Below are positions 1 to 7,131 of a stretch of 8,525 bases of DNA, piece by piece. A program made the translations under genes and the position numbers. Within the stretch, counting starts at the first letter, position 1, and every line of letters starts with the position of its first letter. Source of the stretch: Oscillospiraceae bacterium (lineage in GTDB: Bacteria > Bacillota_A > Clostridia > Oscillospirales > Ruminococcaceae); assembly GCA_900766795.1 (NCBI GenBank), contig CAAFWX010000376.1:1-8525 (forward strand), read 5' to 3'. The notes under the pieces were generated by a model. It was not told the origin of the DNA. It worked only from the letters and a program-made list of their open reading frames with translations, and ran no database searches.

Positions 1-16
1 CCGTCGCACAGCCACG

Positions 17-34
17 CTCCCCCACCCGGGGGAG
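17..34. repeat. GC-rich inverted repeat (7-bp stem, 4-base loop)
   Basis: CTCCCCC at 17-23 is the exact reverse complement of GGGGGAG at 28-34, with an ACCC loop. It would fold as a very stable hairpin in DNA or RNA. No T-run follows on either strand, so it does not look like an intrinsic terminator. It lies at the window edge, so what it belongs to is unknown. Confidence 0.6.
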
Positions 35-68
35 ACACGCTCGTCAAACGAAATTTGTGCAACTAGGC

Positions 69-105
69 GTTTCCCGCGGAAGCGAAGCGCATTCAAGCGG
101 GAAAC
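69..105. repeat. Perfect 9-bp inverted repeat with a nested hairpin
   Basis: GTTTCCCGC at 69-77 pairs perfectly with GCGGGAAAC at 97-105. Inside the 19-base loop, GAAGCG (79-84) can pair with CGC (88-90) and TTC (92-94) across one bulged base, so the whole element forms one long interrupted stem. No T-run follows on the plus strand. It could be a structured 5' leader element, an mRNA 3'-end stabiliser of an upstream gene, or a dispersed palindromic repeat. The sequence alone does not decide. Confidence 0.55.
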
Positions 106-578
106 TGCTGGCGGAAATATGCAAGCAAGCGAATGACAAAGGCGAAGCCGGTAATTGTGCGGTGTTGCCTTATGATATGTTATGTCGAATATGCTCAGGC
201 GCCAAGGCATTTTCGCAGCAGAAAATAACAGGAATGGAGAGAACAAAAATGAATATGAAGAAATTCTTTTGTCGGCTGCTTGCTGTATTGACGGCAGCAG
301 CGCTGCTTGCAGGCTGCTCGGACGCGAGCCTTGTTACGAAGCAGAGCGATGGACGAATCTCGATTAGTATGTACATGTGGGATAGGTCGATGTTCAAAAT
401 GCTGACGCCGTGGCTTGAGCAGAAGTTTCCCGAGATTGACTTCACGTTTGTACAAAGCTACAGCACCATCGACTATTACAAGGATTTGCTTGAGCGTGGC
501 GAGGATATTCCCGACATCATCACCTGCCGAAGATTTTCGCTGAACGACGCCGCACCGCTTGCCGAGCACCTTATGGAC

Positions 579-581
579 TTT
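579..581 (+). other. One-base frameshift in the solute-binding protein gene
   Basis: In the lipoprotein frame the text reads ATG GAC TTT GAG CAA and drifts into nonsense. Dropping one T of the TTT run gives ATG GAC TTG AGC AAA, followed by GTFYSSYLEVNREL in frame, which restores solute-binding-protein sequence without loss. This is therefore one extra T. It lacks a slippery heptamer with a downstream pseudoknot that would suggest programmed frameshifting. A base-calling error in a short T-run is equally possible. Confidence 0.75.
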
Positions 582-2025
582 GAGCAAAACCGAGGTCGCA
601 GGTACGTTTTACAGCAGCTATCTCGAGGTGAACCGCGAGTTGGGAGGAGCAATCCGCTGGCTGCCAATGTGCGCCGAGGTGGACAGCATTATGGCGAATA
701 AGGATTTGTTTGATGAATACGGTGTGCCGCTTCCCACGAACTATGCCGAATTTGTGGAAGCCATCGACTTTTTCGAGCAGCGCGGAATAAAAGGCTTCCA
801 GACCGACTGGATATATGACTACTCCTGCCTTGAAACCATGCAGGACTGCGCTATTCCGGAGCTTATGAGCCTTGAGGGGACCAAGTGGCGCATGGCATAT
901 GAAAGTGAAGGCGCGGATGAACAGTTAGGGCTGGACAGCGTTGTGTGGCCGAAGGTTTTCGAGAAGTATGAGCAGTTTTTGAAGGACGTTCACTGCGAGC
1001 CGGGCGATGAGGAACTTGACTACACGCCCGTCACTGAGTCGTACATGGCCGGAAAAACTGCAATGATACGCGCAACCGCCGCTCTGGCGGAGAGCCTGAC
1101 GAATGAGGCGGGCGTGACCAGCATTATTCTTCCTTATTTCAGGGAAACATCCGAAGATAACTGGGTGCTGACGTACCCAATGTGTCAGCTTGCGGTTTCC
1201 GAAAAAGTTGGGGAAGACGAGGCGAAAACGGCAGCTGTAAGCGAGGTCCTTATGGCAATTTTCAGCGAGAAAGGTCAGCGCGCCGTTGCGGCAGGCGGCT
1301 CGGTGCCGTCCTATAATAAGGAGGTGAGCATTTCCCCTGCGCCCTCGCTTCAATATGTGCAGGACTGCATTGACAGCAATCATCTGTACATGCGTCTGGC
1401 TTCCACCGAGGTGTTTGCGATATCGCAGGACGTGGGGCACAAGATGATTCGCGGCGAATACGGCGCAAAGGAAGCCTATGATGACTTCAACGCGCAAATC
1501 TCAAACTATGTAAACCACGAAGCGGAGGAGGTGCTGTTCACGCAGGAAAAGGCGTATTCCAACGACTTCGGTGTTCACGGCAGCGCTGCGGCGTCTTCGC
1601 TGATGAACACTCTGCGCTGCGCGAACGATTGCAGCATAGCCATAAGCTACTCAAGCGTGGCAAGCTCGCCCGTGTTTGCAGGGGATTACACCATGCAGCA
1701 GATAAAGTGGATAATGACTTACAAGGTAGACGCGTACAAATGCAGCTATACGGGCTCGGAAATACGCAGGATAATGGACTGGCTAGTGAACGTGAAGGAG
1801 GACGGCTCCAACCCAATCCGCCACCGAAACCAGATGCCCGTGACAAGCGGCATGGAGTACACCGTGACCGAAATCGAGCGCGGAAAGTTCGTACTTGGCG
1901 AGATAACCGTAAACGGCAAGCCGCTGAACGATGACGCGGAATATACCGTTTTGCTTGTCGGCGCGGACACCTATCTCGAACACCCCACCTTCTGCAACTG
2001 CCCAATGCCTGCGGATTTGAAAGCC

Positions 2026-2028
2026 TAA
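2026..2028 (+). other. Premature in-frame TAA near the 3' end of the binding-protein gene
   Basis: The codon after LKA is TAA. The same frame then continues for 37 charged, protein-like codons (REDRYVDKYTNYDC onward) to TGA at 2140, just before the next gene's ribosome binding site. A single substitution from GAA, CAA or AAA would explain it. Stopping here would remove the last part of the 5'-nucleotidase C-terminal-like domain. Confidence 0.7.
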
Positions 2029-3773
2029 CGCGAGGACAGGTATGTGGACAAGTACACGAACTACGACTGCATAAAGGAAGCCCTGGCAACCACAAAGCAG
2101 TTCCTTGAACCAACGGAGTATGTGACCATCATTCAGGGCTGAAAGAATAATCCCGAAAGGAGGGCGGATATATGCCAAAAAAGATGATTGTCGTGCTGCT
2201 TGCGCTCGTTATTGCGGCGGGAGTGGTTGGCGCGTGCTTTGCCTATTCGGCTTTCGATTCCCGAACGATTTACGAGGAAAGCACCGCTCACCTTGTTGAG
2301 ATTTTTCATCAGGCGAACCAGACTTTGTACAACATTGTGTCAGTCAATTGGAGCAGAATGCGTATGTGGGTGCCGTATTTCGAGATTGCGCAAAGCGAAG
2401 AGGATATAGTACGATACGTCAACCGCGCTAAGGAAAACAGCAACTTCACGAATTTCTTTTTCATCTCCCGCAACGGCGACTACCTGACGCTTGATGGACA
2501 GCGCGGCTATCTTGACCTGCGGGACAAGCTTGAGAAGCTGATTGTTGAGCAGCATCCCATCGTTGCCAATTCCGTTGTGCCGGATAAGTCCGAAATCATG
2601 GTGTTTGCGACACCCGCCGCTCATGGCTTCTTCCTCGGCTTTGAGTACGAGGCAGTCGCCATTACCTATAACAATTCCGATTTGGTGGACGCGCTGAAAA
2701 TCTCCGCTTTTGGCGGCAGGGCGGGCACCTACGCGGTGCTTCCCGACGGGCGGGTAGTTGTAGACAACGGCAGCGAGGAACTGAGGAACATTCACAATTT
2801 CTTTGCGCTGCTTGAAAAGACTGAAAACACCACCGATGAGCAGATTGAGCAGCTTGAAAAGGACTTTCTTTCGGGAAACTCGGGAGATATGGTGTTTAAA
2901 GTCAACGGAAGAGACTATTACCTTGTCTATGAGTCCGCGAATTTTCAGGATTGGATGGTTCTCGGAATTGTGCCCACAAACGTCGTGAATGCCAGCATGA
3001 GCAAGCTGCAAACCACAACTCTTGTGGTGGTATCAACTGTTATGATTGCACTTGCGTTGGGACTTTTGTATTTTGTGGTTCAGCACAGCCGAATTATCCT
3101 AAAGCGCAAGGATAACGAGCTGCTTGCGCGTGACGAGCTTTTCTCAAAGCTTTCCGCAAACGTTGATGACGTGTTTCTCATGCTGGATGCGGAGAATCTT
3201 CGGGTGGATTATGTCAGCCCGAACATAGAAAGGCTTCTGGGCATTCCCGCGGCGAGGGTGCGCAAAGAAATCCGCGTGCTTGAGGAGCTGCTTAAGGACA
3301 AAAACGCGCCAAAAGTGATTGACAATATCGCAGAGCTTACTCCGGGAGGTCAGTTGGAGTGGGAGCGGGAGTACATTCACCGGTCAAGCGGCGAGGTGCG
3401 CTGGTTTCATCTGATTGCGTTTTGCAGCGCTATACAGGGCGCGAAAAAGTACATTTTGGATTTGTCCGACCGAACCGGCGACAAGAAAATCAATCAGGAG
3501 CTTGAGGACGCTGTGCGTATTGCACGCCACGCAAGCCTTGCAAAGACCTCGTTTCTTAACAACATTTCGCATGAAATACGCACGCCGATGAACGCCATCA
3601 TCGGCTACACGGACATAGCCTTTAAGCAGAATACAATCCCCGAGGTGAGAGCCTGCCTTGAGCGAATCAGCCAAAGCTCAGAGCATTTGCTGAACCTCAT
3701 CAACGATGTGCTGGACATTAGCTTTATCGAGAGCGGAAAAATCCAGTTCAATCCCGTGCCCGCGGATATCACC

Positions 3774-3776
3774 TAG
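3774..3776 (+). other. In-frame TAG between the HisKA and HATPase domains
   Basis: The frame reads PVPADIT, stop, ICETVLGVVRGFL and continues straight into the HATPase domain, with no frame change and no good ribosome binding site for restart. One substitution from GAG or CAG would explain it. In related kinases this position is the linker strand leading into the ATPase domain, where Glu or Gln is ordinary. Confidence 0.75.
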
Positions 3777-4289
3777 ATTTGCGAAACGGTACTGGGTGTA
3801 GTCAGGGGCTTTCTCACAAACCGCAGCATTGAGTTTGTAACCGAGCTTGACGCGATTGAAACTCCGTATGTTCTTGCGGATTCTGTGCGGACAAGAGAAG
3901 TTCTGGTGAATATTCTCTCAAATGCGGTGAAATTCACCAATGACGGCGGCAGGGTTTCCTTTGAAACCCAGTACCTTTCTGGCGAGGATTCGCGGCACAT
4001 AATTGTGCGCTTTCGCATTTCTGACAATGGCGTGGGCATGAGCGAGGAGTTTCTGAAGCGTATCTTCGAGGAGTTCTCGCAGGAGGAAAACAACGCGCGC
4101 ACCTGCTACAAAGGTACGGGACTTGGTATGGCGATATCCAAGCGCTACGTTGATATGATGGGAGGAAAAATCTCTGTCGATAGCCAAAAGGGCGTCGGCT
4201 CAGTTTTTACGGTGGAGCTTCCGCTTGAACTCACCGACGCGTGCAATGTTCATGAAAAGGCGCTTCCCGCTGTCGATACGGACCTTAAT

Positions 4290-4292
4290 TGA
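4290..4292 (+). other. In-frame TGA between the HATPase and receiver domains
   Basis: The frame reads VDTDLN, stop, IRVLLAEDNDIN, where the last segment is the canonical first strand of a receiver domain. Receiver domains in hybrid kinases commonly have a Gly just before this strand, so GGA to TGA is the simplest explanation. No ribosome binding site precedes the GTG at 4299, so a separately translated receiver is unlikely. Confidence 0.7.
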
Positions 4293-4728
4293 ATAAGGGT
4301 GCTTCTGGCAGAGGACAACGACATAAACGCCGAGGTGGCGACAATCCAGCTTGAGCAGTTGGGAATTAAGGTCACAAGAGCCTGCGACGGCAAAGAAGCC
4401 GTGGAGCTGTTCACCGATAATTCCCCCGACGCCTTCGATATCATTTTCATGGACGTTATGATGCCGAAGATGAACGGCTACGAAGCCACAAGAGCTATCC
4501 GGGAAATAAACGACCGTCCGGACGCGCGCACGATTCCGATTGTTGCGCTGACAGCGAATGCTTTTGTTGAGGACATTCAGGCGTCGCTTGACGCAGGAAT
4601 GAACGGTCATCTTGCAAAGCCTATTTCTATGGAGGAAGTGACAAAGACAATCCTCAGAAATCTCAGACGGTGATTCTGTGTAAGATGGGGGAGGCTTACT
4701 CACGCGGGATTAACACGTTTGCATACCA

Positions 4729-6105
4729 TCAGCTTTCCCGCATATTCTTGCGCCAAAGCCGAACAAGCATTATCACCGCAATTACAGCCGTAAGCACCTC
4801 GGCAATGGGGAAGGTCGTCCACACAAGCCAGCACATATCGGAGTTGGATTTCGCAATTCCTGCGAACACAAACGCAAACGGGAAAACAAACAGCGCCTGC
4901 CTGCAAACCGAGATTACCAGTGATTGCGGACCGCCGTTCATTGCCTGAAACAAGCCTTGAAAAGCAATGTTGATTCCTGCGAAAACGAAGCACACCGAGA
5001 TAACTCTGATGGCGCTTATGCAAAGCTCCTGAGTTACACCTGAAAGCCCGAATATCTGCGAAAAGGGCACTGCGAATATCTCCAGCACGATGAAGCCCGC
5101 CAGCATAATGACTGCGGTGTAGATGTGTCCGTATTTTACGCAGCTTTTAAGCCTCTCCCTGTCAGACATTCCGAACGCAAAAGCGGTTATCGGCATGATG
5201 GCGTCCCTCATTCCGAACGCCGCGAAAAGCAGAAACTGCTGGATTTTGTAGTATAGACCATAAGCTGTCACCATTGCTTCGCTGATTCCGCCGAGAATGA
5301 TATTAAGCCCGTAGGTCATTACCGAAATAAGCGCCTGCGAAATAACCGCAGGAAGTCCTATTGCGTAGATGTCCCTGATTACCTTGAGCGAGGGCTTGAA
5401 GTATTCGAGCTTGTTTTTGAGCACGGTGTTCACCTTTAGGTGGAAAATCAGCGCCGTAACAAAGGACACAATCTGCCCGATAACAGTGGCGTAAGCTGCG
5501 CCCCTGACGCCCATTTCGGGCAGTCCGAGCCATCCGTAAATCATAATCGGGTCAAGCAGGATATTCGTCACTGCGCCCAGAATCTGCGCGATGGTAGAGT
5601 ACATTGAGTGTCCGGTGGATTGAAGAAGCTTTTCGTAAACCGCGAAAAAAGACATTCCGAACGACAGCACACAGCATATTCTCAGATAGTCTGCTCCCAT
5701 TTGAGCGATTCCCTCGTTTGATGTCTGCAAGCCGATATAAGCGTCCGTCCCGAAAATTCCGAAAACCAGAAAGACGAGATAAATCACAAGGGCTAAGAAA
5801 ACCGCGTTTCCCGCCGCCTTTCCAGCGTGCTCCTCGTCCTTCATGCCAAGGCTCTGCGCGACAAGCACGTTCACGCCAACGCCTGTGCCGATGCCGATGG
5901 CAACCATAAGAATTTGCAGCGGAAAGGCAAGCGTAAGCGCGTTAAGCGCGTCCTCGCCGCCTACGGGCATGTTAGACACAAAAGCGCTGTCAACGATGTT
6001 GTAAACCGCTTGCAGCACCATCGAAATAATCATCGGAATACCTGTCGACAGCATAAGCTTTCCCACAGGCATGACCGCCATTTTGTTCTGTCTGATGTTC
6101 TCCAT
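4729..6105 (-). CDS. MATE-family multidrug/cation antiporter
   Basis: This is an intact 458-residue integral membrane protein, the usual length for the MATE family, with about twelve hydrophobic segments. The N-terminal motif, from GIPMIISMVLQAVYNIVDSA with Asp39 in the first helix, is typical of the DinF/MepA-like branch. Internal duplication of the fold is visible in a second IGLPAVISQALISVMTYG-type segment around residue 250. MATE proteins export drugs or metabolites in exchange for Na+ or H+; the substrate cannot be read from sequence. The ATG at 6103-6105 (complement) is preceded by a GAGG-type site about 10 bases upstream. It converges on the broken kinase gene with a 55-base gap. Its own promoter and a terminator-containing leader lie upstream, so expression is probably set by transcription attenuation. 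Confidence 0.93.
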   Translation of the reverse strand: MENIRQNKMAVMPVGKLMLSTGIPMIISMVLQAVYNIVDSAFVSNMPVGGEDALNALTLAFPLQILMVAIGIGTGVGVNVLVAQSLGMKDEEHAGKAAGNAVFLALVIYLVFLVFGIFGTDAYIGLQTSNEGIAQMGADYLRICCVLSFGMSFFAVYEKLLQSTGHSMYSTIAQILGAVTNILLDPIMIYGWLGLPEMGVRGAAYATVIGQIVSFVTALIFHLKVNTVLKNKLEYFKPSLKVIRDIYAIGLPAVISQALISVMTYGLNIILGGISEAMVTAYGLYYKIQQFLLFAAFGMRDAIMPITAFAFGMSDRERLKSCVKYGHIYTAVIMLAGFIVLEIFAVPFSQIFGLSGVTQELCISAIRVISVCFVFAGINIAFQGLFQAMNGGPQSLVISVCRQALFVFPFAFVFAGIAKSNSDMCWLVWTTFPIAEVLTAVIAVIMLVRLWRKNMRES

Positions 6106-6123
6106 TTCTTTTCTTCCTCTCTG

Positions 6124-6157
6124 AAATAAAAAATGCGTGCAGTGTTCAGCTGCACGC
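6124..6157 (-). terminator. Intrinsic terminator inside the MATE leader (attenuator)
   Basis: On the minus strand, GCGTGCAG (6157-6150) and CTGCACGC (6142-6135) form a perfect 8-bp stem with a 7-base loop. It is followed by A, then six T, then ATTT (6134-6124). It sits between the MATE promoter and the MATE ribosome binding site, so it would stop transcription before the gene unless disrupted. No other gene ends here on this strand, which argues for attenuation rather than for simple termination of an upstream gene. Confidence 0.8.
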
Positions 6158-6211
6158 CGTTTTATTCAAAGAGTGTGCAGCTGCTGATTGGACTTACGCA
6201 TAAGCTGCACA
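6135..6211 (-). promoter_or_regulatory. Four-arm mutually exclusive leader RNA controlling the MATE gene
   Basis: Minus-strand arms in order: A GTGCAGCT (6210-6203), B CAGCTGCAC (6183-6175), C GTGCAGCTG (6155-6147, stem extended to 6157 in the terminator) and D CTGCACGC (6142-6135). A:B pairs over 8-9 bp, B:C pairs over 9 perfect bp, and C:D is the terminator. B:C and C:D share bases 6155-6150 and cannot coexist. Free B would therefore prevent termination, while A:B pairing or occupation of B would allow it. The pairings are read directly. The switching trigger (stalled ribosome, small molecule or protein) is unknown. Confidence 0.7.
6166..6201 (-). CDS. Candidate leader peptide MRKSNQQLHTL in the MATE attenuator
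   Basis: An 11-codon frame opens with ATG at 6201-6199 and ends with TGA at 6168-6166. Its codons 7-9 (CAG CTG CAC) are exactly arm B of the leader RNA, so a ribosome reaching the stop codon would cover B and favour the terminator, whereas one stalled at the first codons would cover A and favour antitermination. There is no clear Shine-Dalgarno sequence. An overlapping frame from 6212 to 6162 (MCSLCVSPISSCTLFE) also spans B and could be the real one, perhaps leaderless. Treat as a candidate only. Confidence 0.35.
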   Translation of the reverse strand: MRKSNQQLHTL

Positions 6212-6220
6212 TCACAAGAT

Positions 6221-6250
6221 ATTTTATCATTTTGCCGCCCCTTTTGTCAA
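6221..6250 (-). promoter_or_regulatory. Sigma-A-type promoter of the MATE gene
   Basis: On the minus strand, a perfect TTGACA (6250-6245) is separated by 18 bases from TAAAAT (6226-6221). The expected start point is near 6215-6212, which gives a leader of about 110 bases that begins just before arm A of the attenuator. Confidence 0.75.
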
Positions 6251-6353
6251 GGGGAAATTTTCATAAAAAAAGTGCTGATTTTTGCGGAAAACATGGGGGA
6301 AGTGTTCTTAGCCGCCGCATAATACTGAAGCTGTGAACCTTTCCTGCGGAGAA

Positions 6354-6926
6354 TCATTTTGCTTCCAGCAGCTCAAGACAGCTTTTCATTGAGCCTTCAA
6401 ATTCCTCGCTGTTGTTGTTCTTGAAGATGATAAGGTCGTCGATGTTCTCGGGCACGCTGAAATTGCAGCCTGCGATGTATTCGTCCCAGTGCGCAAGCTT
6501 CCATGTGTCGCGGTCGGAGTTGCGCTTTATCATGCGCTCGTGAACGATTTCGGGAGAGGTTTCTACCCAAATCGCGACAAGCTTCGCGCCCTTTTCTGCA
6601 AGTTTTGCACGCAGCGCGGCAATGTATTCCGTGTCGCGGATTTCTCGCGTAAACGGCGCGTTGATAAGCACGATGTCGTCATAATCCAGCGCCTCAAGAG
6701 CAAGCGCCACAATGCAGTCGTACTCGTAGTTGCGGATATTATCCTCAAAGAATTGGCTGCTTCTGTCATACGGCTGACCCGCAACGGAGAAAATCTGCTT
6801 TGAAAGCGGAATCAGCGTGTCCTTGTCGAGATAAACAACGTGATTCAGGCGCTTGGAAAGCTCCTTTGAAATATAGGTTTTCCCGCAGGCAGGCGGTGAT
6901 GTTACGATAATCAGCTTCTTTTGCAT
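6354..6926 (-). CDS. Small P-loop kinase-like ATPase (AAA_33/zeta-toxin-like fold)
   Basis: This is a 190-residue soluble protein. A P-loop near the start (SPPACGKT, residues 10-17, with Lys16 and Thr17) follows a hydrophobic first strand, LIIVT. Further on are LDKD at 33-36, a position often holding the acceptor-binding Asp in small-molecule kinases; a second hydrophobic strand DIVLINAPF at 84-92; and a basic lid-like stretch around ERMIKRNSDRD at 130-140. This order matches nucleoside/shikimate-kinase-like and zeta-toxin-like P-loop phosphotransferases, so ATP-dependent phosphorylation of a small molecule is likely; the substrate is unknown. The ATG at 6924-6926 (complement) has GGGAGG at 6940-6935, 8 bases upstream. 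The gene has its own strong promoter. No antitoxin-like small gene is adjacent, so a toxin role is not supported. The MATE gene follows in the same direction but has its own promoter. Confidence 0.8.
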   Translation of the reverse strand: MQKKLIIVTSPPACGKTYISKELSKRLNHVVYLDKDTLIPLSKQIFSVAGQPYDRSSQFFEDNIRNYEYDCIVALALEALDYDDIVLINAPFTREIRDTEYIAALRAKLAEKGAKLVAIWVETSPEIVHERMIKRNSDRDTWKLAHWDEYIAGCNFSVPENIDDLIIFKNNNSEEFEGSMKSCLELLEAK

Positions 6927-6985
6927 GGCGATTTCCTCCCGTGTGAGTCGGTAATTATCTTTGCTTAAACGTTCTATTTGCGTTT

Positions 6986-7014
6986 ATTATACCACAATTG
7001 ACGGCTGAAATCAA
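6986..7014 (-). promoter_or_regulatory. Sigma-A promoter of the P-loop kinase-like gene
   Basis: On the minus strand, TTGATT (7014-7009), a 17-base spacer and perfect TATAAT (6991-6986) with an extended -10 TGG immediately before it. The start point would be about 50 bases upstream of the ATG. The core TTGTGGTATAATAAACG (6997-6981) is identical to the plus-strand promoter of the XRE gene. Confidence 0.78.
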
Positions 7015-7131
7015 TACCCAAGCCGAAATGGTACGGTCTTTCAAAAAACGTTTCAGCTTATCAGCGGGAAGTTGGCTAAAACCGTGTTCGGATTTTTCTT
7101 GCCGAGAAATCTGCCGTCTGACAAATAACAG

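Larger units (their letters stand above)
1..248. other. Leader/intergenic region upstream of the solute-binding lipoprotein gene
   Basis: No convincing gene is visible here. The frame of the downstream lipoprotein happens to stay open to the window edge, but the peptide it would give looks like no domain I know, and a classic signal peptide with its own ribosome binding site begins at 249. The region holds two strong inverted repeats (17-34 and 69-105) and a small GGC-GAA-GCC hairpin at 141-149. A weak promoter candidate is TTGTGC at 155-160, a 17-base spacer and TGTTAT at 178-183, but its match to consensus is poor. I cannot assign a known riboswitch class. Confidence 0.5.
249..2142 (+). pseudogene. 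Lipoprotein: family-1 solute-binding domain fused to a 5'-nucleotidase C-terminal-like domain; disrupted by a frameshift and a stop
   Basis: The ATG at 249 follows GGAGAG (236-241). The product begins with a lipoprotein signal: basic MNMKK, a hydrophobic core and an LLAGC lipobox with Cys23, so it would be tethered outside the membrane. Residues about 35-430 look like an extracellular solute-binding protein (family 1): strands after the Cys, a VDSIMANKDLFDEYGVPLP-type hinge segment, and a GGSVPSYN motif late in the domain. Residues about 435-620 resemble the 5'-nucleotidase C-terminal domain (TYKVDAYKCSYTGSEIRRIM and VNGKPLNDDAEYTV motifs), but no metallophosphatase domain is present. There are two lesions. 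One extra T at 579-581 shifts the frame after residue 110. An in-frame TAA at 2026-2028 stands at repaired residue 593 of 630. The frame then stays open to TGA at 2140-2142. The kinase gene follows after 29 bases, so the two form an operon. No permease gene is in view, so a sensory co-receptor role is inferred rather than transport. As written, the separate frames run about 249-701 and 559-2028. Confidence 0.8.
2172..4673 (+). pseudogene. Hybrid sensor histidine kinase (Cache-like sensor, PAS, HisKA, HATPase, receiver); interrupted by two in-frame stops
   Basis: The start at 2172 is preceded 8 bases upstream by AGGAGG (2158-2163). The reading frame spans 833 codons with TAG at codon 535 and TGA at codon 707. 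In order: membrane segment about 4-26; extracellular domain about 28-280 with a double-Cache-like ending (YYLVYESANFQDWMVLGIVP); second membrane segment about 281-304; PAS about 323-440; HisKA with H-box SFLNNISHEIRTP and phospho-acceptor His467; HATPase with N-box Asn584, DNGVG at 618 and GTGLGMAIS near 648; receiver with acidic pair 714-715, phospho-acceptor Asp761 (FMDVMMP) and Lys816. All catalytic residues are present. The receiver is C-terminal, and neither an HPt domain nor an output domain is present, so a separate phosphotransfer partner would be needed. It lies 29 bases after the binding-protein gene and probably senses its ligand state. As written, the product ends after HisKA, without ATPase, and so would be inactive. 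Confidence 0.85.

Noticed and set aside
111..170. Possible cyclic-di-GMP or cobalamin riboswitch suggested by GCAAGC and GGCGAAGCC
   Set aside because: The conserved core segments of either class are missing in the right order.
3..248. Upstream extension of the lipoprotein frame, open to the window edge (possible GTG start at 57)
   Set aside because: The internal ATG at 249 has a ribosome binding site and begins a textbook lipoprotein signal peptide. The extension would bury that signal and matches no domain I recognise.
249..4673. Stop-codon reassignment or programmed recoding as the explanation for the interruptions
   Set aside because: All three different stop codons interrupt the operon, a frameshift is present too, and the MATE, kinase-like and XRE genes use TGA as an ordinary terminator.
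4680..4699. Terminator between the converging kinase and MATE genes (GTAAG/CTTAC stem)
   Set aside because: Only 5 bp with a 10-base loop, and no T-run on either strand.
6133..6336. 67-codon plus-strand frame
   Set aside because: It lies across the MATE promoter and attenuator in antisense, has no ribosome binding site, and its composition follows the RNA arms rather than a protein.
6354..6926. Zeta-type toxin of a toxin-antitoxin pair
   Set aside because: No small partner gene lies next to it, and it has its own strong promoter and a free-standing leader.
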